Source: Pinguiococcus pyrenoidosus (Eukaryota > Sar > Pinguiophyceae > Pinguiochrysidales > Pinguiochrysidaceae). From it: a stretch of DNA of 34,825 nucleotides. The DNA lies in contig JAAMXY010000681.1 in NCBI GenBank assembly GCA_019677205.1, positions 49,238 to 84,062 of the forward strand, given 5' to 3'. Below, in pieces: positions 19,701 to 27,738 of the stretch. A program made the translations under genes and the position numbers. The notes under the pieces are model-generated. The model ran no database searches and was not told the DNA's origin. It worked only from the letters and a program-made list of their open reading frames with translations. Numbering within the stretch: the first letter of the stretch is position 1; each line of letters begins with the position of its first letter.

Positions 19701-22700
19701 GTGCAACGTGGACACCGTCCGCACGGTGCTGCTCATCCTCGACGGCGGTCGCCGGGTCTACTACGAGTACCGGCGCCAGCCCTGCGTCAAAATGGCGTTC
19801 TACGAGAACGGACGAACCGTCTCCAGGAGCAACCGACAAAGAAACGTCTGCGCCGATCCTGGTACCTTTGCAGGCAGCACGGCCTGCGGCGACGACGTTG
19901 GTGACTCCGTCGCCGATCGCGTGTGCCCTTACTACAACAACGAGAGGGTCAGCTACGATACCGCGCAGGCGCGCTGCGAAGCCAATGGCAACAAGACCAT
20001 AAGTACCTGGACCCGCATCACCCTGAACAGCTGCACGTGGGAGACGCCCGTCTGGTCCGCCTTGCCGTGCCAGGTGCAAGCCAAGGTGACGGAGGATGGT
20101 CGTGTGGCTTCGGTGCATGTGATTGAGGATGCATTCCGGAGCAACAGGCTTCGACGCGAGCTGAACGAGGAGACGCAGAACATCTTCCGGGCGAACTGGC
20201 TGAACGAGCAATACCCGAAGCCCAGTGAGGGCTGCCGTGGCGGCGACTGCGACTTCGTCGCCGACCTCGACGCCTGCATGTGCAACGCGACCGTGACGAC
20301 GTCGTCCGTCTTCGACTCCATCCCCAGCGTCGACGAGGCTCTGCAGCGCCTTCGTATCGGGTCGATGCCTCCGGATGCCTACGAGGCCGGAGCTTATGAA
20401 CAATGCGACACCGCGGCATGCCAGCAGAGCGCGGCCGCCGGCGTCACCGTGTACACCGAGCGAGGGGCGAACGGCCTCAGCGAGAACAGCATCTTCAAGG
20501 TAGAGACGCCGGCGCGGGAACCACGCTACTTCCGCAACCTGGCGTCCGCGGTGTACGTGGGCGATGGCATGGGCTTCCACAACCCGCCGTCCTTCTTCAT
20601 GCAGGACGAAGTGACCGTGCGCGACGCTGAGGACGAGACCGACGCGGTGCTGAAGCACCTGCTCTACAACGACAACACGCCGGTGTTCTTGGCCGACTTC
20701 CTCATCAAGCGCTTCACCACCTCCAACCCGGCGCCGAGATACGTGGCGAGCGTGGCGAATGCCTTCCGCATGGGAGCCTACAACGGCATCGGCAGCGGCA
20801 AGTATGGAGACCTCGGCGCCACCCTCGCCGCCATCCTGCTCGATCGCGAGTCGCTGTCTGCCGCGGTAGCGCTGGACCCGATGCACGGGAAGGTGCGCGA
20901 GCCCTTGGTGAAGTTGGTCCACTTCATGCGAGCGCTGGACTTCGATGCCAAGGAGGCGTGGGAGATCCCCATGCGCGACCTGGACAGCGACATCGGGCAG
21001 ATGATTTGGAGATCCCCCAGCGTGTTCAACTTCTACCAGTCCGACTACCAACCGCCGGGTCCCGTGGTGGGCGCCAACCTCGTGGCGCCGGAGGCGCAGC
21101 TGCTCACGACGCCCAACATCATCAGCTACCTGAACGGCATGCTGAGCCTGGTGCGGTTCGGCCTGCTCGACTGCTACGGCGGCTTTGGCCACGACAACTA
21201 CTTCAACCCGTCTTGCTGGCAACTGCGGCGCGGAAGCATCAACGCCGAGGACTACAACTGGGGACAGCTGGAGTACGAAGCGCCCATCGGCGCCAACAGC
21301 TCCCAAGTCATTGACGACTTGGATCTCCTTCTTACGGGCGGGCGACTTCACCCTGCCAATCGCAAGATTCTGCAAGACGTCTACGACGCTAGGTACGAGG
21401 ACGGCGGCAACTTGGACGACGCGCTGCGAGGCGCGCTCACCCTCTTCGCCGGCACGCCGGAGTTTCAATTCACGGGCGGGCTACACCGACCACTTGGTAG
21501 TGCGCTGTCCAATGACACCCAGAGCGAGCCCACGGAGCGGCCGTTCAAGGCCATCGTGTACCTCTTCTTCTCCGGCGGGATGGACTCGCACAACCTCGTG
21601 GTGCCGCACTCCGAGTGCGGTGCAACCGACATGTACGACATGTACAGCGACGTCCGGACGGACATAGCGCTGGCAAAGGACGACCTGTTGCAGATCGACG
21701 TGCCGGCGGGGACGCAGCCTTGCGGCGTCTTCGGCATCCACCCAGACCTGCCGTACGCCAAGGAGCTCTACGAAGACGGAGATCTGGCCTTCGTCGCCAA
21801 CGTCGGGCCTTTGATCGAGCCGGTGACGAAGGAGGAGTACCGCCGGCGGTTGAAACGGCTGCCGGCGTCGCTCTTTGCCCACAATGTGCAGTCGAAGGTG
21901 ACCAAGACGGTGTATGGCCAAGCCAGCACGCCCACCGGCGTCCTGGGCAGACTGAACGACGCGCTGACCGAGAACGGCTACAACACGGCGTCCTTCTCCA
22001 TCAACGGCCCAGCCATCGTGTTGGATGGCTACCCTGGCGCCTCTCAGGCGGCCGACGTCCTAAGCTCCAATGGCGGGACCGTGACGTTCGATGTCGGCGA
22101 ATTGGCGACGGACCTCAGCGAGCCGCTGCGGGAGCTCAACCAGAACTTCTCCAAGTCGTACTTCGCGGGAACCTGGTCGAACCGCCTGGAGAGCGCCCTG
22201 AGCCGTTCGAAGATTCTGGAGGACGCGCTGGAATCGTCGGAGCTCACCAAGGACTTTGGTGCCGCCGGCCGCCTCGGCGCCCAGCTGGAGCAGGTGGCGC
22301 GGCTCCTGTCGGTCCGCGGGGAGTTCGGAGCGGAGCGCCACTCGTACTACGTCGAGCTGGGTGGCTTCGACACCCACTCGGACAACGGGCAGGTGCTGAC
22401 CCGAAAGTTCGTCGAGCTGAACGGTGCGCTCCGGAGCTTCAAGGAAGAGATGGAAGGCCAAGGTCTGTGGGACAGCGTGGTCCTCGTGGGCGCCTCCGAG
22501 TTCGCGCGGACTCTCACGAGCAACGGCGCCGGTACGGACCACGGTTGGGGAGGGAACATGTTCTTCACCGGTGGCGAGGTCAGGGGAGGTCAGATGCTCG
22601 GCAGGTATCCCTCGGACATCACCGACGACGGCGAGCTCAACATCGGCCGCGGAAGACTGATTCCGACGATGAGCCTGGAAGCCGTCTGGAATGGCATCGT

Positions 22701-22821
22701 TGAGTGGTACGGAGCGAGCAGTTCGCAGAAGCCTGCCGTCCTGCCGAATATCGGCAACTTCCCGGACGCGGATCTGCTCTTCCGCAGCGATCTGTTCGAC
22801 GTTGAGGACCTGGGAGTTTGA
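16717..22821 (+). CDS. Giant membrane-anchored DUF1800-DUF1501 fusion protein
   Basis: An intronless 2034-residue protein. Start MSRFTPREG is chosen because it gives a short cytosolic tail, then a single membrane segment at about residues 51-75 (AIVVTSVLVIAAAGVGYM): a type II anchor with the rest outside the cytosol. DUF1800 features follow: ARFLIDGTFGPTREMI at about 190, LRQRMAWALAQIFVI at about 735, NYAREIMQLFTIGLWKLN at about 815, and FLADFLIKRFTTSNPAPRY at about 1325. Cys-rich, probably beta-type insertions separate these blocks; one at about 1065-1120 carries NNERVSYDTAQARC. Residues about 1608-2030 form DUF1501, with FSGGMDSHNLV, GGFDTHSDNG, SEFARTLTSNG and DHGWGGNMFF, resembling the alkaline-phosphatase/sulfatase-like superfamily. 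In bacteria the two families are typically separate neighbouring genes. The fusion and the lack of introns suggest bacterial ancestry. Substrate and role are unknown; a surface or wall function is inference. Confidence 0.85.
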   Translation: MSRFTPREGPANGGAVVVPGDAETGGKPGDPGFSASAKGNKRNLICGLKKTTAVAIVVTSVLVIAAAGVGYMLTNAGSDSDSSGDGPVQAPEVDGETTTLSPGPVRLQSSDASTLYTVSRVTPESGDGVYTPGARSYDGNTWEPVPPLYLEIACKDDVCVSNIPNDGAEYVLQGVSVRGEADVIAVSDEEQIARFLIDGTFGPTREMIENFPGSASQDFSRRAQQWLVDQMNAPATLHRAYIRERANVRMASTFPTRGPCDLNSRWLRFGITHEDMGRTFEVSSTTLELRVDGALRTVLTEFPGASTDTEYTICEVEDWLGGDVEFGDGCDLTMPNPAVAFPGASVPTASLVHAGATFSPIESQKAGVMTLTARPQSQQDCGVNVAPPLFATDSDGNWLIFERRLRLLDNTLANPMANTEGALSDDPTISCPVVPKTFLNIETCVPEASACVTPTFSSTMMRLSESNIRNFFTTSAKYVYVIRGLPSRNLGEPCTSGRSRWLRQTGTCSDADTIDASTLTVITEALESADDGATVVDINVASDDGCTDTNISGAKINAAYSNGNTVCWEQVHDDLYSVYDFSDWTVMHFGNDDAHRAGRDNPITAFAERDGSSFLDYPSSHSIERWESNRDFPYLGRFGQEVDFASLPQSVRTKEMAALVGSAISYAGGIGEEACGSPGEVRNLPMKGAHYPFAINSIEELRTQEFDQPLFRDRSIDGKYHVWLNVALKASDQLRQRMAWALAQIFVINEEGAGSQNFQEAYATYYDIFVRHSFGNFFDVLREVSYSPLMASMLTFVNSRSLQYQLDRGRRIFPDENYAREIMQLFTIGLWKLNADGTPMLDANGERMATYTNDDILSFARVWTGFVRQPGRENIEQLYNVNNIDPMRIRADYRDVFPKAGLDGAFIGDGYPLCTQLPAQPFLKKGAKFVYLGNSPLPKLQNDPSDFVESGVLRMTLNADTSALYETLCNDDGSGSCRFRSVVELAENLPCDGNECNVDTVRTVLLILDGGRRVYYEYRRQPCVKMAFYENGRTVSRSNRQRNVCADPGTFAGSTACGDDVGDSVADRVCPYYNNERVSYDTAQARCEANGNKTISTWTRITLNSCTWETPVWSALPCQVQAKVTEDGRVASVHVIEDAFRSNRLRRELNEETQNIFRANWLNEQYPKPSEGCRGGDCDFVADLDACMCNATVTTSSVFDSIPSVDEALQRLRIGSMPPDAYEAGAYEQCDTAACQQSAAAGVTVYTERGANGLSENSIFKVETPAREPRYFRNLASAVYVGDGMGFHNPPSFFMQDEVTVRDAEDETDAVLKHLLYNDNTPVFLADFLIKRFTTSNPAPRYVASVANAFRMGAYNGIGSGKYGDLGATLAAILLDRESLSAAVALDPMHGKVREPLVKLVHFMRALDFDAKEAWEIPMRDLDSDIGQMIWRSPSVFNFYQSDYQPPGPVVGANLVAPEAQLLTTPNIISYLNGMLSLVRFGLLDCYGGFGHDNYFNPSCWQLRRGSINAEDYNWGQLEYEAPIGANSSQVIDDLDLLLTGGRLHPANRKILQDVYDARYEDGGNLDDALRGALTLFAGTPEFQFTGGLHRPLGSALSNDTQSEPTERPFKAIVYLFFSGGMDSHNLVVPHSECGATDMYDMYSDVRTDIALAKDDLLQIDVPAGTQPCGVFGIHPDLPYAKELYEDGDLAFVANVGPLIEPVTKEEYRRRLKRLPASLFAHNVQSKVTKTVYGQASTPTGVLGRLNDALTENGYNTASFSINGPAIVLDGYPGASQAADVLSSNGGTVTFDVGELATDLSEPLRELNQNFSKSYFAGTWSNRLESALSRSKILEDALESSELTKDFGAAGRLGAQLEQVARLLSVRGEFGAERHSYYVELGGFDTHSDNGQVLTRKFVELNGALRSFKEEMEGQGLWDSVVLVGASEFARTLTSNGAGTDHGWGGNMFFTGGEVRGGQMLGRYPSDITDDGELNIGRGRLIPTMSLEAVWNGIVEWYGASSSQKPAVLPNIGNFPDADLLFRSDLFDVEDLGV

Positions 22822-23165
22822 GGTCGCCTGAGTTGCTTCAGCAAGACTTCTCTGCGTGTCTGTGTGCGAGGTCGGGGTTCGGGGTGGGTTTCTACCTCAG
22901 TGGTTGCGGAGGGACGTGTTGGATGTGAGAAATCTGAGACACGTGAGAACCGCCATCAAGGAATGGACAGAATTCCCTTCGAGGAATCAAGGTTTCCTTT
23001 GACGAATCAGAAAAAAATCCTTTGAAGAATCACTCAAAGCCCTCCTGACGAAACCGGCTTTGGTCATGTTCTTGCGCACGCATCACTCGGTCATGGCCAA
23101 CCTAATGGCTCACGACTGGCTGGCGTCCACGTCACCGCCGTGGCGAGGGGCAAGATTCCGACAAG
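22822..23165. other. Convergent intergenic region with a short direct repeat
   Basis: 3' flanks of the DUF1800 and HAD genes. At 22975-23033 three 16-base direct repeats occur about 20 bases apart (CCCTTCGAGGAATCAA, TCCTTTGACGAATCAG, TCCTTTGAAGAATCAC). No gene is seen. Confidence 0.6.
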
Positions 23166-23783
23166 CTACTGGACATGGTCGTGATACCGAACGAGCGCCT
23201 CCAAATCGTCCCAGATGTCCTCCGGAGACTCCGGGCGGAAGAGAATCGCCCGTACGCCGTGCTCCAGGGCGATGCGGATGTTCCGCAAGTCATCGTCGAT
23301 GAGCAGCGTCGTCCCGCGCTCGATGGTCACGCCATACGTCTGCAAGATCTCCTCCGCGGCACTGGCCATGTGGCCTTGCTTGCCAGCCGACTCGCCGCCG
23401 CCTCGATACGACCACGAGTTGTCGCCGCCGCGGACCGGAATCTGTCGCGCCAGCGCCTCGCCCAGCGCCTCCTCCAGCACGCCGCGAACCAGCTCGGTCT
23501 GCGGCGTGAAGGTCACGACGCTCACGAAGATGCCGGCGCGCAGAACCGCCGGAATCAGCTCGCGAAACAGGTCTCTCACGTAGTACGCCAGGTCCTGCGA
23601 AGAAGAGCGCCACGCGCCTTCGGTGTGCGTGGACAACAGCGTCCGGTCGAAGTCGATCGCGACCAGCTTGACCTGCGCGAGCCTCAGCTGGGCAACGACG
23701 GCCGAGACGTCCGCCACGGGCGCGTGGAAGGCCGAATTTCCAGCGGGTTCTGCCTCCGCCACCAGTTCCATGACCTCCGACAT
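23166..23783 (-). CDS. Small HAD-superfamily phosphatase-like protein
   Basis: A single-exon protein of 205 residues with all four HAD motifs. Motif I is VAIDFDRTLLSTHT (DxD nucleophile pair). Motif II is VVTFT. The motif III lysine is in GKQGHM, and the motif IV acid pair is in LLIDDDLRNI. The spacing and the W..S..L...VR..F..L......GI.V..VTF block match a HAD subfamily common in protists and lacking a named substrate. The start MSEVMEL is the first ATG giving a sensible N-terminus; the same frame stays open far upstream, but that part is Arg/Pro-rich and unlike the family. No targeting signal is evident, so it is probably cytosolic or nuclear. It diverges from the RBBP6-like gene and converges with the DUF1800 gene. 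Confidence 0.8.
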   Translation of the reverse strand: MSEVMELVAEAEPAGNSAFHAPVADVSAVVAQLRLAQVKLVAIDFDRTLLSTHTEGAWRSSSQDLAYYVRDLFRELIPAVLRAGIFVSVVTFTPQTELVRGVLEEALGEALARQIPVRGGDNSWSYRGGGESAGKQGHMASAAEEILQTYGVTIERGTTLLIDDDLRNIRIALEHGVRAILFRPESPEDIWDDLEALVRYHDHVQ

Positions 23784-24174
23784 GCTGTGCACCAGGTCGT
23801 TTCGCCTCACACGCCGCACCGCACCGCCGCTTCGCCAGGAATGTCCGCGGCAAAGCCGATTGGGCTTGGAGAGCCGCAGATGGACGCTCCAACGCAGGGG
23901 GAAAATGGCGCGAAAAGGCCGCCGCTTCAGATACGGCATAGGATATCCGATGGGCGGTTTCGCGCGGATCCCAACGTTCAGTGGCGGGAAACTCCGAGGT
24001 GGGACAGACGGAAGCCTTTTTGAACGTGTCGAAGTACCTTGGCAAGTACCACAGACACGATACTCCTGTGGATAGCGCTCTGGTATCCGAAGGGTACTGA
24101 AGTACCCCGTGGACAGAGACGGCCGAAGCGTCCCCGCTCTCTCCTTTTGGCGCCACGCGGCGCGGGGGCGCAAG
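23784..24174. other. Divergent promoter region, HAD gene and RBBP6-like gene
   Basis: A 391-base gap holding both 5' ends. It contains AAGTACC at three places near the RBBP6-like start (about 24032, 24044 and 24101) and the palindrome listed separately. No gene is supported. Confidence 0.55.
24092..24107. promoter_or_regulatory. 7-bp palindrome GGGTACT-GA-AGTACCC
   Basis: A perfect 7-base inverted repeat with a 2-base centre lies about 68 bases upstream of the RBBP6-like ATG, near two further AAGTACC half-site-like sequences. A dimeric transcription-factor site is a plausible inference; there is no direct evidence. Confidence 0.3.
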
Positions 24175-27100
24175 ATGGCGTCGCAGGTGTTCGTGCGCGC
24201 CAAGCTGGGCAAGAAGTTCGAGACGGTGACGTTCGAGGGCGATGCCATCCGGGTGGTGGACCTGAAGATCAAGATCATGCAGAAGAAGCGCATGGACAAG
24301 GCTAGGGACTACTTCTTGGAGCTGTCCTTCGCGCAGAACGGCGCCAACGTGCTCACCGACGACGACTCGGTGCCCAAGAACTCCCAGGTGCTCTTCCGGA
24401 GGGTGTCCGCCAAGGGAAAGGCCAAGAGAGCGCCGGCGGCGCCCGTAAAGAACGAGGAACCGAAGGCGGCGGAGCCCGCGAACGACGAGAACGCCGAGGA
24501 CGACGCGATCTTCCAGTCCATCAACGCCATCTCGAGCGAGTTTCGTCCGGGTGGGGGCGAGAAGTCGCAGCGCACCTGGACCAGCGAGTCGGAGTCTCGG
24601 GCGGGCAGTCTGATCGGGGGCTCTTCGGCGATGGCCGAGCGGCCCTCCGGCCATCGCGGAAGCGGCGGTCTGTCTGGGCTGATGAATCACCGGCAGCACC
24701 GGCAGTTCGGCCGGCCGCCGCCGGACTATGTGTGCAAGCGCTGCGGCATCCCGGGCCACTTCGTGCAGCACTGCCCGACGAACGGCGACGAGCGCTATGA
24801 CATCGCGCTGGTCCCGAGCTCGAAGGGCAAGCCTCAGAGCACGTTCAACTACATCACGGAGGAGGAGGCGAAGAACTACGACCCGTCCAAGAACATGGTG
24901 AAGACAAGTTGGGGATATGCGCTCCTCAAGGCAAACGACGCTGACCTCAACAAGCTGAAGAACAGCAACTATTCCAACCTCAGCGGCATCTACGAATCGG
25001 AGAATGTCCCGGACGCGCTCAAGTGCAAGATCTGCTTCCGGCTGATTCGTGATGCCTCCATTCTCCCGTGTTGTGATGAGACAGCTTGTGATGAATGCCT
25101 GCGAACGAGCCTGATTGAGGGAGAAATGAAATGCCCTTTGTGCCACACCCTCAACGTGTCGCCAGAGTCTCTGCGCCCGAACAAGGGCATCCGGAAGGCC
25201 GTCGAAGAATTCTTGGAGAAGCACAAACTAGAGAAAGAGCGGGAACTTGCCGAGCAGAAGTCTGGAAATGCCACCGTGCCGGTGCTGCCAGAGGAAGAGA
25301 AGATGTCCGGGACGGACGCAGTACTCGAGCTCCTACCAACTGAGGAGACACAGGAGGATGTCAAACCAAAAGAACAAATGCAAGATGATTCCGAAAAGCC
25401 CCTTTCAGACGACTCAGCCAGGCAGACGGCGGACGGACCCGAAACGCAAGGTGCTGATGACAACGCTAGGCATCCCGTGGACGGGTCCGCGCCTCCAGGT
25501 GCGATCCCTCCCGAGCAGCAGGGCTTCCGCGGCCCCGGCGCTCCTCCTGGGCCGGCTCCGTGGATGGGGCGGCCCACGTGGGGAGGGCCGCCGGGCGGTT
25601 GGATGGGAACCCCACGGATGGGACCCCGGGGAATGGGCCCGCCCGGCATGGGGCCGAACGGAATGGGCCCGTCCGGCATGGGGCCGCCCGGCATGGGCCC
25701 GCCCGGCATGGGGCCCCCAGGCATGGGCCCGCGAGGCATGGGCCCGCGAGGCATGGGCCCGCGAGGCATGGGACCGCCTGGGATGGGACCGCCTGGGATG
25801 GGACCGCCCGGCATGGGGCCACCGGGGATGGGACCGCCCGGCATGGGGCCACCCGGGTATGGCTTTATGGGGAACGGGCCGCCGCCGTACATGGGCCGAG
25901 GACGCGGGCCATACAACAACATGGGCCGTCCGCCGATGCAAGGCCCCATGGGCCATGGTCCTGGGCGAGGGCCTGGCGGAATGCCACGGCCATCCCAGAT
26001 ATCTCGACGACGTCCGATGCCTGGAGCGGGCCCGGATCCGATGCCCGGGCCTCGTGCGGCTGGTGCACCACGCGCGACGCCAGGCCCCGGGCCAGGTCAG
26101 TCACCAGGCGACTTCCCCGGGCCGATGGACGGAACTGGGCCAAACGACAGCCACGTGCAGGAGGAAGCGGCAAGAGCGGGACATAACAATCCTTCCCAAG
26201 GAGACGAACGCGACTTTCAGAGACCCGAACAGGAAAGGTCCAACGCGGGCCAAGGCCCGTATCCCGGCGACTCTTTCAGCTCGTTTCCGGTGGAGCGTTC
26301 TGACGCCGATCGGGGTAGAGCTCCGCCGCGCAGAAAATCTCCGCAGCGCGTAGGAAAAGTGCAGTACGCAGATATGGCCCGCCGATCATCCCCCCACGGC
26401 GACGACTCCCCTCGAGGAAGAGGGTATTCGTCTCGCGACAGGAGCCGCTCTCGCGACAGGAGCCGCTCTCGTGATCGACTGCGTCGCGCTTACACTTCGG
26501 GTGTGCGGGACGATACAGGGGAGCGTGAAGGAAAGGATCGAAGTCGAGGTCCGGACAAGGATTACGCTCGAGTGACGCACGAGCGTAGCAAGTCGTATCG
26601 ACCTGAGCACGACGATCGAAGCGAAAGAGCCCGAGGGAGCTATCGTGATGGCGATCGTGATCGTGATCGTGATCGTGACCGCGACCGTGAGCGTGACCGT
26701 GACCGTGAGCGTGACCGTGACCGTGATCGCGACCGAGGCCGCGACCGCGACCGCGACCGGGACCGGGACCGGGACCTGGACCGGAACCGTGGCTATGGAA
26801 AACCCCAGGGAAGGGAACGGGATAGAGATCGTCGAGATGCAGATCGGGTTCGAAGCCGGGTGGTGGAACTGGGTCCGGATAGGGGAGATGGGGACGACGA
26901 ATCCAACGCTAAAGGCATGGAAAGCGGCCGAGAAGCTCGTTCAAGTCGAGTAGCAGATGGGCGCCGAATTCACGACTATGACCGCCATCGCCAGCGGAGT
27001 CGCGACCGCGACCACGCCCGCGACCGGGACAGCGAGCGTGACCGCGATTGCAACCGTGACCGTGCTCAAGATCGGAACCGAGATCGGGATCGTGCCCAAG

Positions 27101-27456
27101 ATCGTGCTCAAGATCGTGCCCAAGATCGTACCCGGGACCGCGACCAAGATCGTGCCCAGGATCGTGCCCGTGACCGCGACCAAACCCGAAATCGGCAACG
27201 AGATCGTGACCACGCCTTCGACCGAGAGCTCGCGCACGGTAGAGACCGCGTTCACGACCATGATCGCAACAACGCTCGTGATCGTGAGCGCGGTCCGGAC
27301 AAGGATAAGGAGCAGAATCTAAGTCGCAAGTGGGTCGAGGTCGAAGAAGGAGACAAGGACCGTAGAGAGAGCCGGGAAGAGCGCAAAGAGCGGAAAAAGG
27401 AGAAGAAGCGCCGAAAGCGCGAGCGCGAAGAGAAGCGTCGTCGCCGTGACGCATGA
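24175..27456 (+). CDS. RBBP6/Mpe1-type protein (DWNN, zinc knuckle, RING, RS/RD tail)
   Basis: Probable nuclear mRNA cleavage/polyadenylation cofactor with RING-type ubiquitin-ligase architecture. The 1093 residues have the family's domain order. A ubiquitin-like DWNN domain spans about 3-80 ([19 protein letters not shown]...LFRRVS). A CCHC zinc knuckle lies at about 186-200 ([14 protein letters not shown]). A C4C4 RING lies at about 283-325 ([17 protein letters not shown]...CDECLRTSL...CPLC), followed by [19 protein letters not shown]. Residues about 475-562 hold about fifteen Gly-Met-Gly-Pro-Pro/Arg units. The C-terminal third is Arg/Asp/Ser-rich with RDRD tracts and ends in a Lys/Arg tail. 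The start MASQVFV is fixed by the DWNN domain, which begins at the N-terminus in this family. The gene is intronless. Human RBBP6 has extra p53- and Rb-binding regions that I cannot see here; yeast Mpe1 and plant PCFS-linked homologues lack them too. Confidence 0.92.
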   Translation: MASQVFVRAKLGKKFETVTFEGDAIRVVDLKIKIMQKKRMDKARDYFLELSFAQNGANVLTDDDSVPKNSQVLFRRVSAKGKAKRAPAAPVKNEEPKAAEPANDENAEDDAIFQSINAISSEFRPGGGEKSQRTWTSESESRAGSLIGGSSAMAERPSGHRGSGGLSGLMNHRQHRQFGRPPPDYVCKRCGIPGHFVQHCPTNGDERYDIALVPSSKGKPQSTFNYITEEEAKNYDPSKNMVKTSWGYALLKANDADLNKLKNSNYSNLSGIYESENVPDALKCKICFRLIRDASILPCCDETACDECLRTSLIEGEMKCPLCHTLNVSPESLRPNKGIRKAVEEFLEKHKLEKERELAEQKSGNATVPVLPEEEKMSGTDAVLELLPTEETQEDVKPKEQMQDDSEKPLSDDSARQTADGPETQGADDNARHPVDGSAPPGAIPPEQQGFRGPGAPPGPAPWMGRPTWGGPPGGWMGTPRMGPRGMGPPGMGPNGMGPSGMGPPGMGPPGMGPPGMGPRGMGPRGMGPRGMGPPGMGPPGMGPPGMGPPGMGPPGMGPPGYGFMGNGPPPYMGRGRGPYNNMGRPPMQGPMGHGPGRGPGGMPRPSQISRRRPMPGAGPDPMPGPRAAGAPRATPGPGPGQSPGDFPGPMDGTGPNDSHVQEEAARAGHNNPSQGDERDFQRPEQERSNAGQGPYPGDSFSSFPVERSDADRGRAPPRRKSPQRVGKVQYADMARRSSPHGDDSPRGRGYSSRDRSRSRDRSRSRDRLRRAYTSGVRDDTGEREGKDRSRGPDKDYARVTHERSKSYRPEHDDRSERARGSYRDGDRDRDRDRDRDRERDRDRERDRDRDRDRGRDRDRDRDRDRDLDRNRGYGKPQGRERDRDRRDADRVRSRVVELGPDRGDGDDESNAKGMESGREARSSRVADGRRIHDYDRHRQRSRDRDHARDRDSERDRDCNRDRAQDRNRDRDRAQDRAQDRAQDRTRDRDQDRAQDRARDRDQTRNRQRDRDHAFDRELAHGRDRVHDHDRNNARDRERGPDKDKEQNLSRKWVEVEEGDKDRRESREERKERKKEKKRRKREREEKRRRRDA
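25615..25858 (+). repeat. 15-bp coding repeat encoding [10 protein letters not shown]
   Basis: About fifteen tandem 15-base units of the form GGCATGGGCCCGCCC encode Gly-Met-Gly-Pro-Pro/Arg/Asn/Ser inside the RBBP6-like gene. All stay in frame. Near-identical neighbouring units suggest recent expansion. Confidence 0.9.
26641..26790 (+). repeat. 6-bp coding repeat encoding Arg-Asp/Arg-Glu
   Basis: Hexamer repeats of the type CGTGAC/CGTGAT/CGCGAC encode long RD and RE runs in the RBBP6-like tail. A less regular tract with CGTGCCCAAGAT units continues at about 27050-27190. The same DNA gives long open frames in other phases, which are shadows. Confidence 0.85.
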
Positions 27457-27738
27457 CCAGATTCCCACTGAGGGCCTCGTTTCAGGAAACAGACATGCAT
27501 GCTGGCACTCCGTGCCTGCATGCGAGAGCTTTGGTTTCGGCTTCTGCCTGGCGTTTCAGGCTTCCATCAGCTTGGACTCAAACCCCGCATCGAGGGACGT
27601 TTATGATTCATTCGTCGCCTCCACCTGCATCATCTTCCATCTGCACCACCAGGTTTTGCCGCCTCCACCTGCATCATCTTCCATCTGCACCACCAGGTTT
27701 CGCGCCATCCGCTGCACGGAGCAGCCGCTCTTCGCTAT
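27457..27738. other. Convergent 3' region of RBBP6-like and amine oxidase genes
   Basis: No gene is supported. It holds both 3' UTRs and the 44-bp-period duplication listed separately. Confidence 0.5.
27616..27700. repeat. Two-copy tandem duplication, 44-bp period
   Basis: A 41-base sequence at 27616-27656 (starting CGCCTCCACCTGCATCATC) is repeated without change at 27660-27700, with three bases between. It lies between two convergent genes and encodes nothing recognised. The perfect identity indicates a recent local duplication. Confidence 0.9.

Noticed and set aside
19525-21468. 647-codon minus-strand open frame antisense to the DUF1800-DUF1501 gene
   Set aside because: It mirrors the third-position GC bias of the real gene, shows no motif and is Val/His/Arg-rich shadow sequence. 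The same holds for 16588-17853 on the minus strand.
23290-25224. 644-codon minus-strand open frame across the HAD and RBBP6-like genes
   Set aside because: It overlaps two recognised genes in other frames and shows no family motif.
26645-27454. Val/Thr/Ile-rich frames in the RD-repeat region on both strands
   Set aside because: Hexamer repeats create long open frames in several phases; only the RBBP6-like frame connects to real domains.
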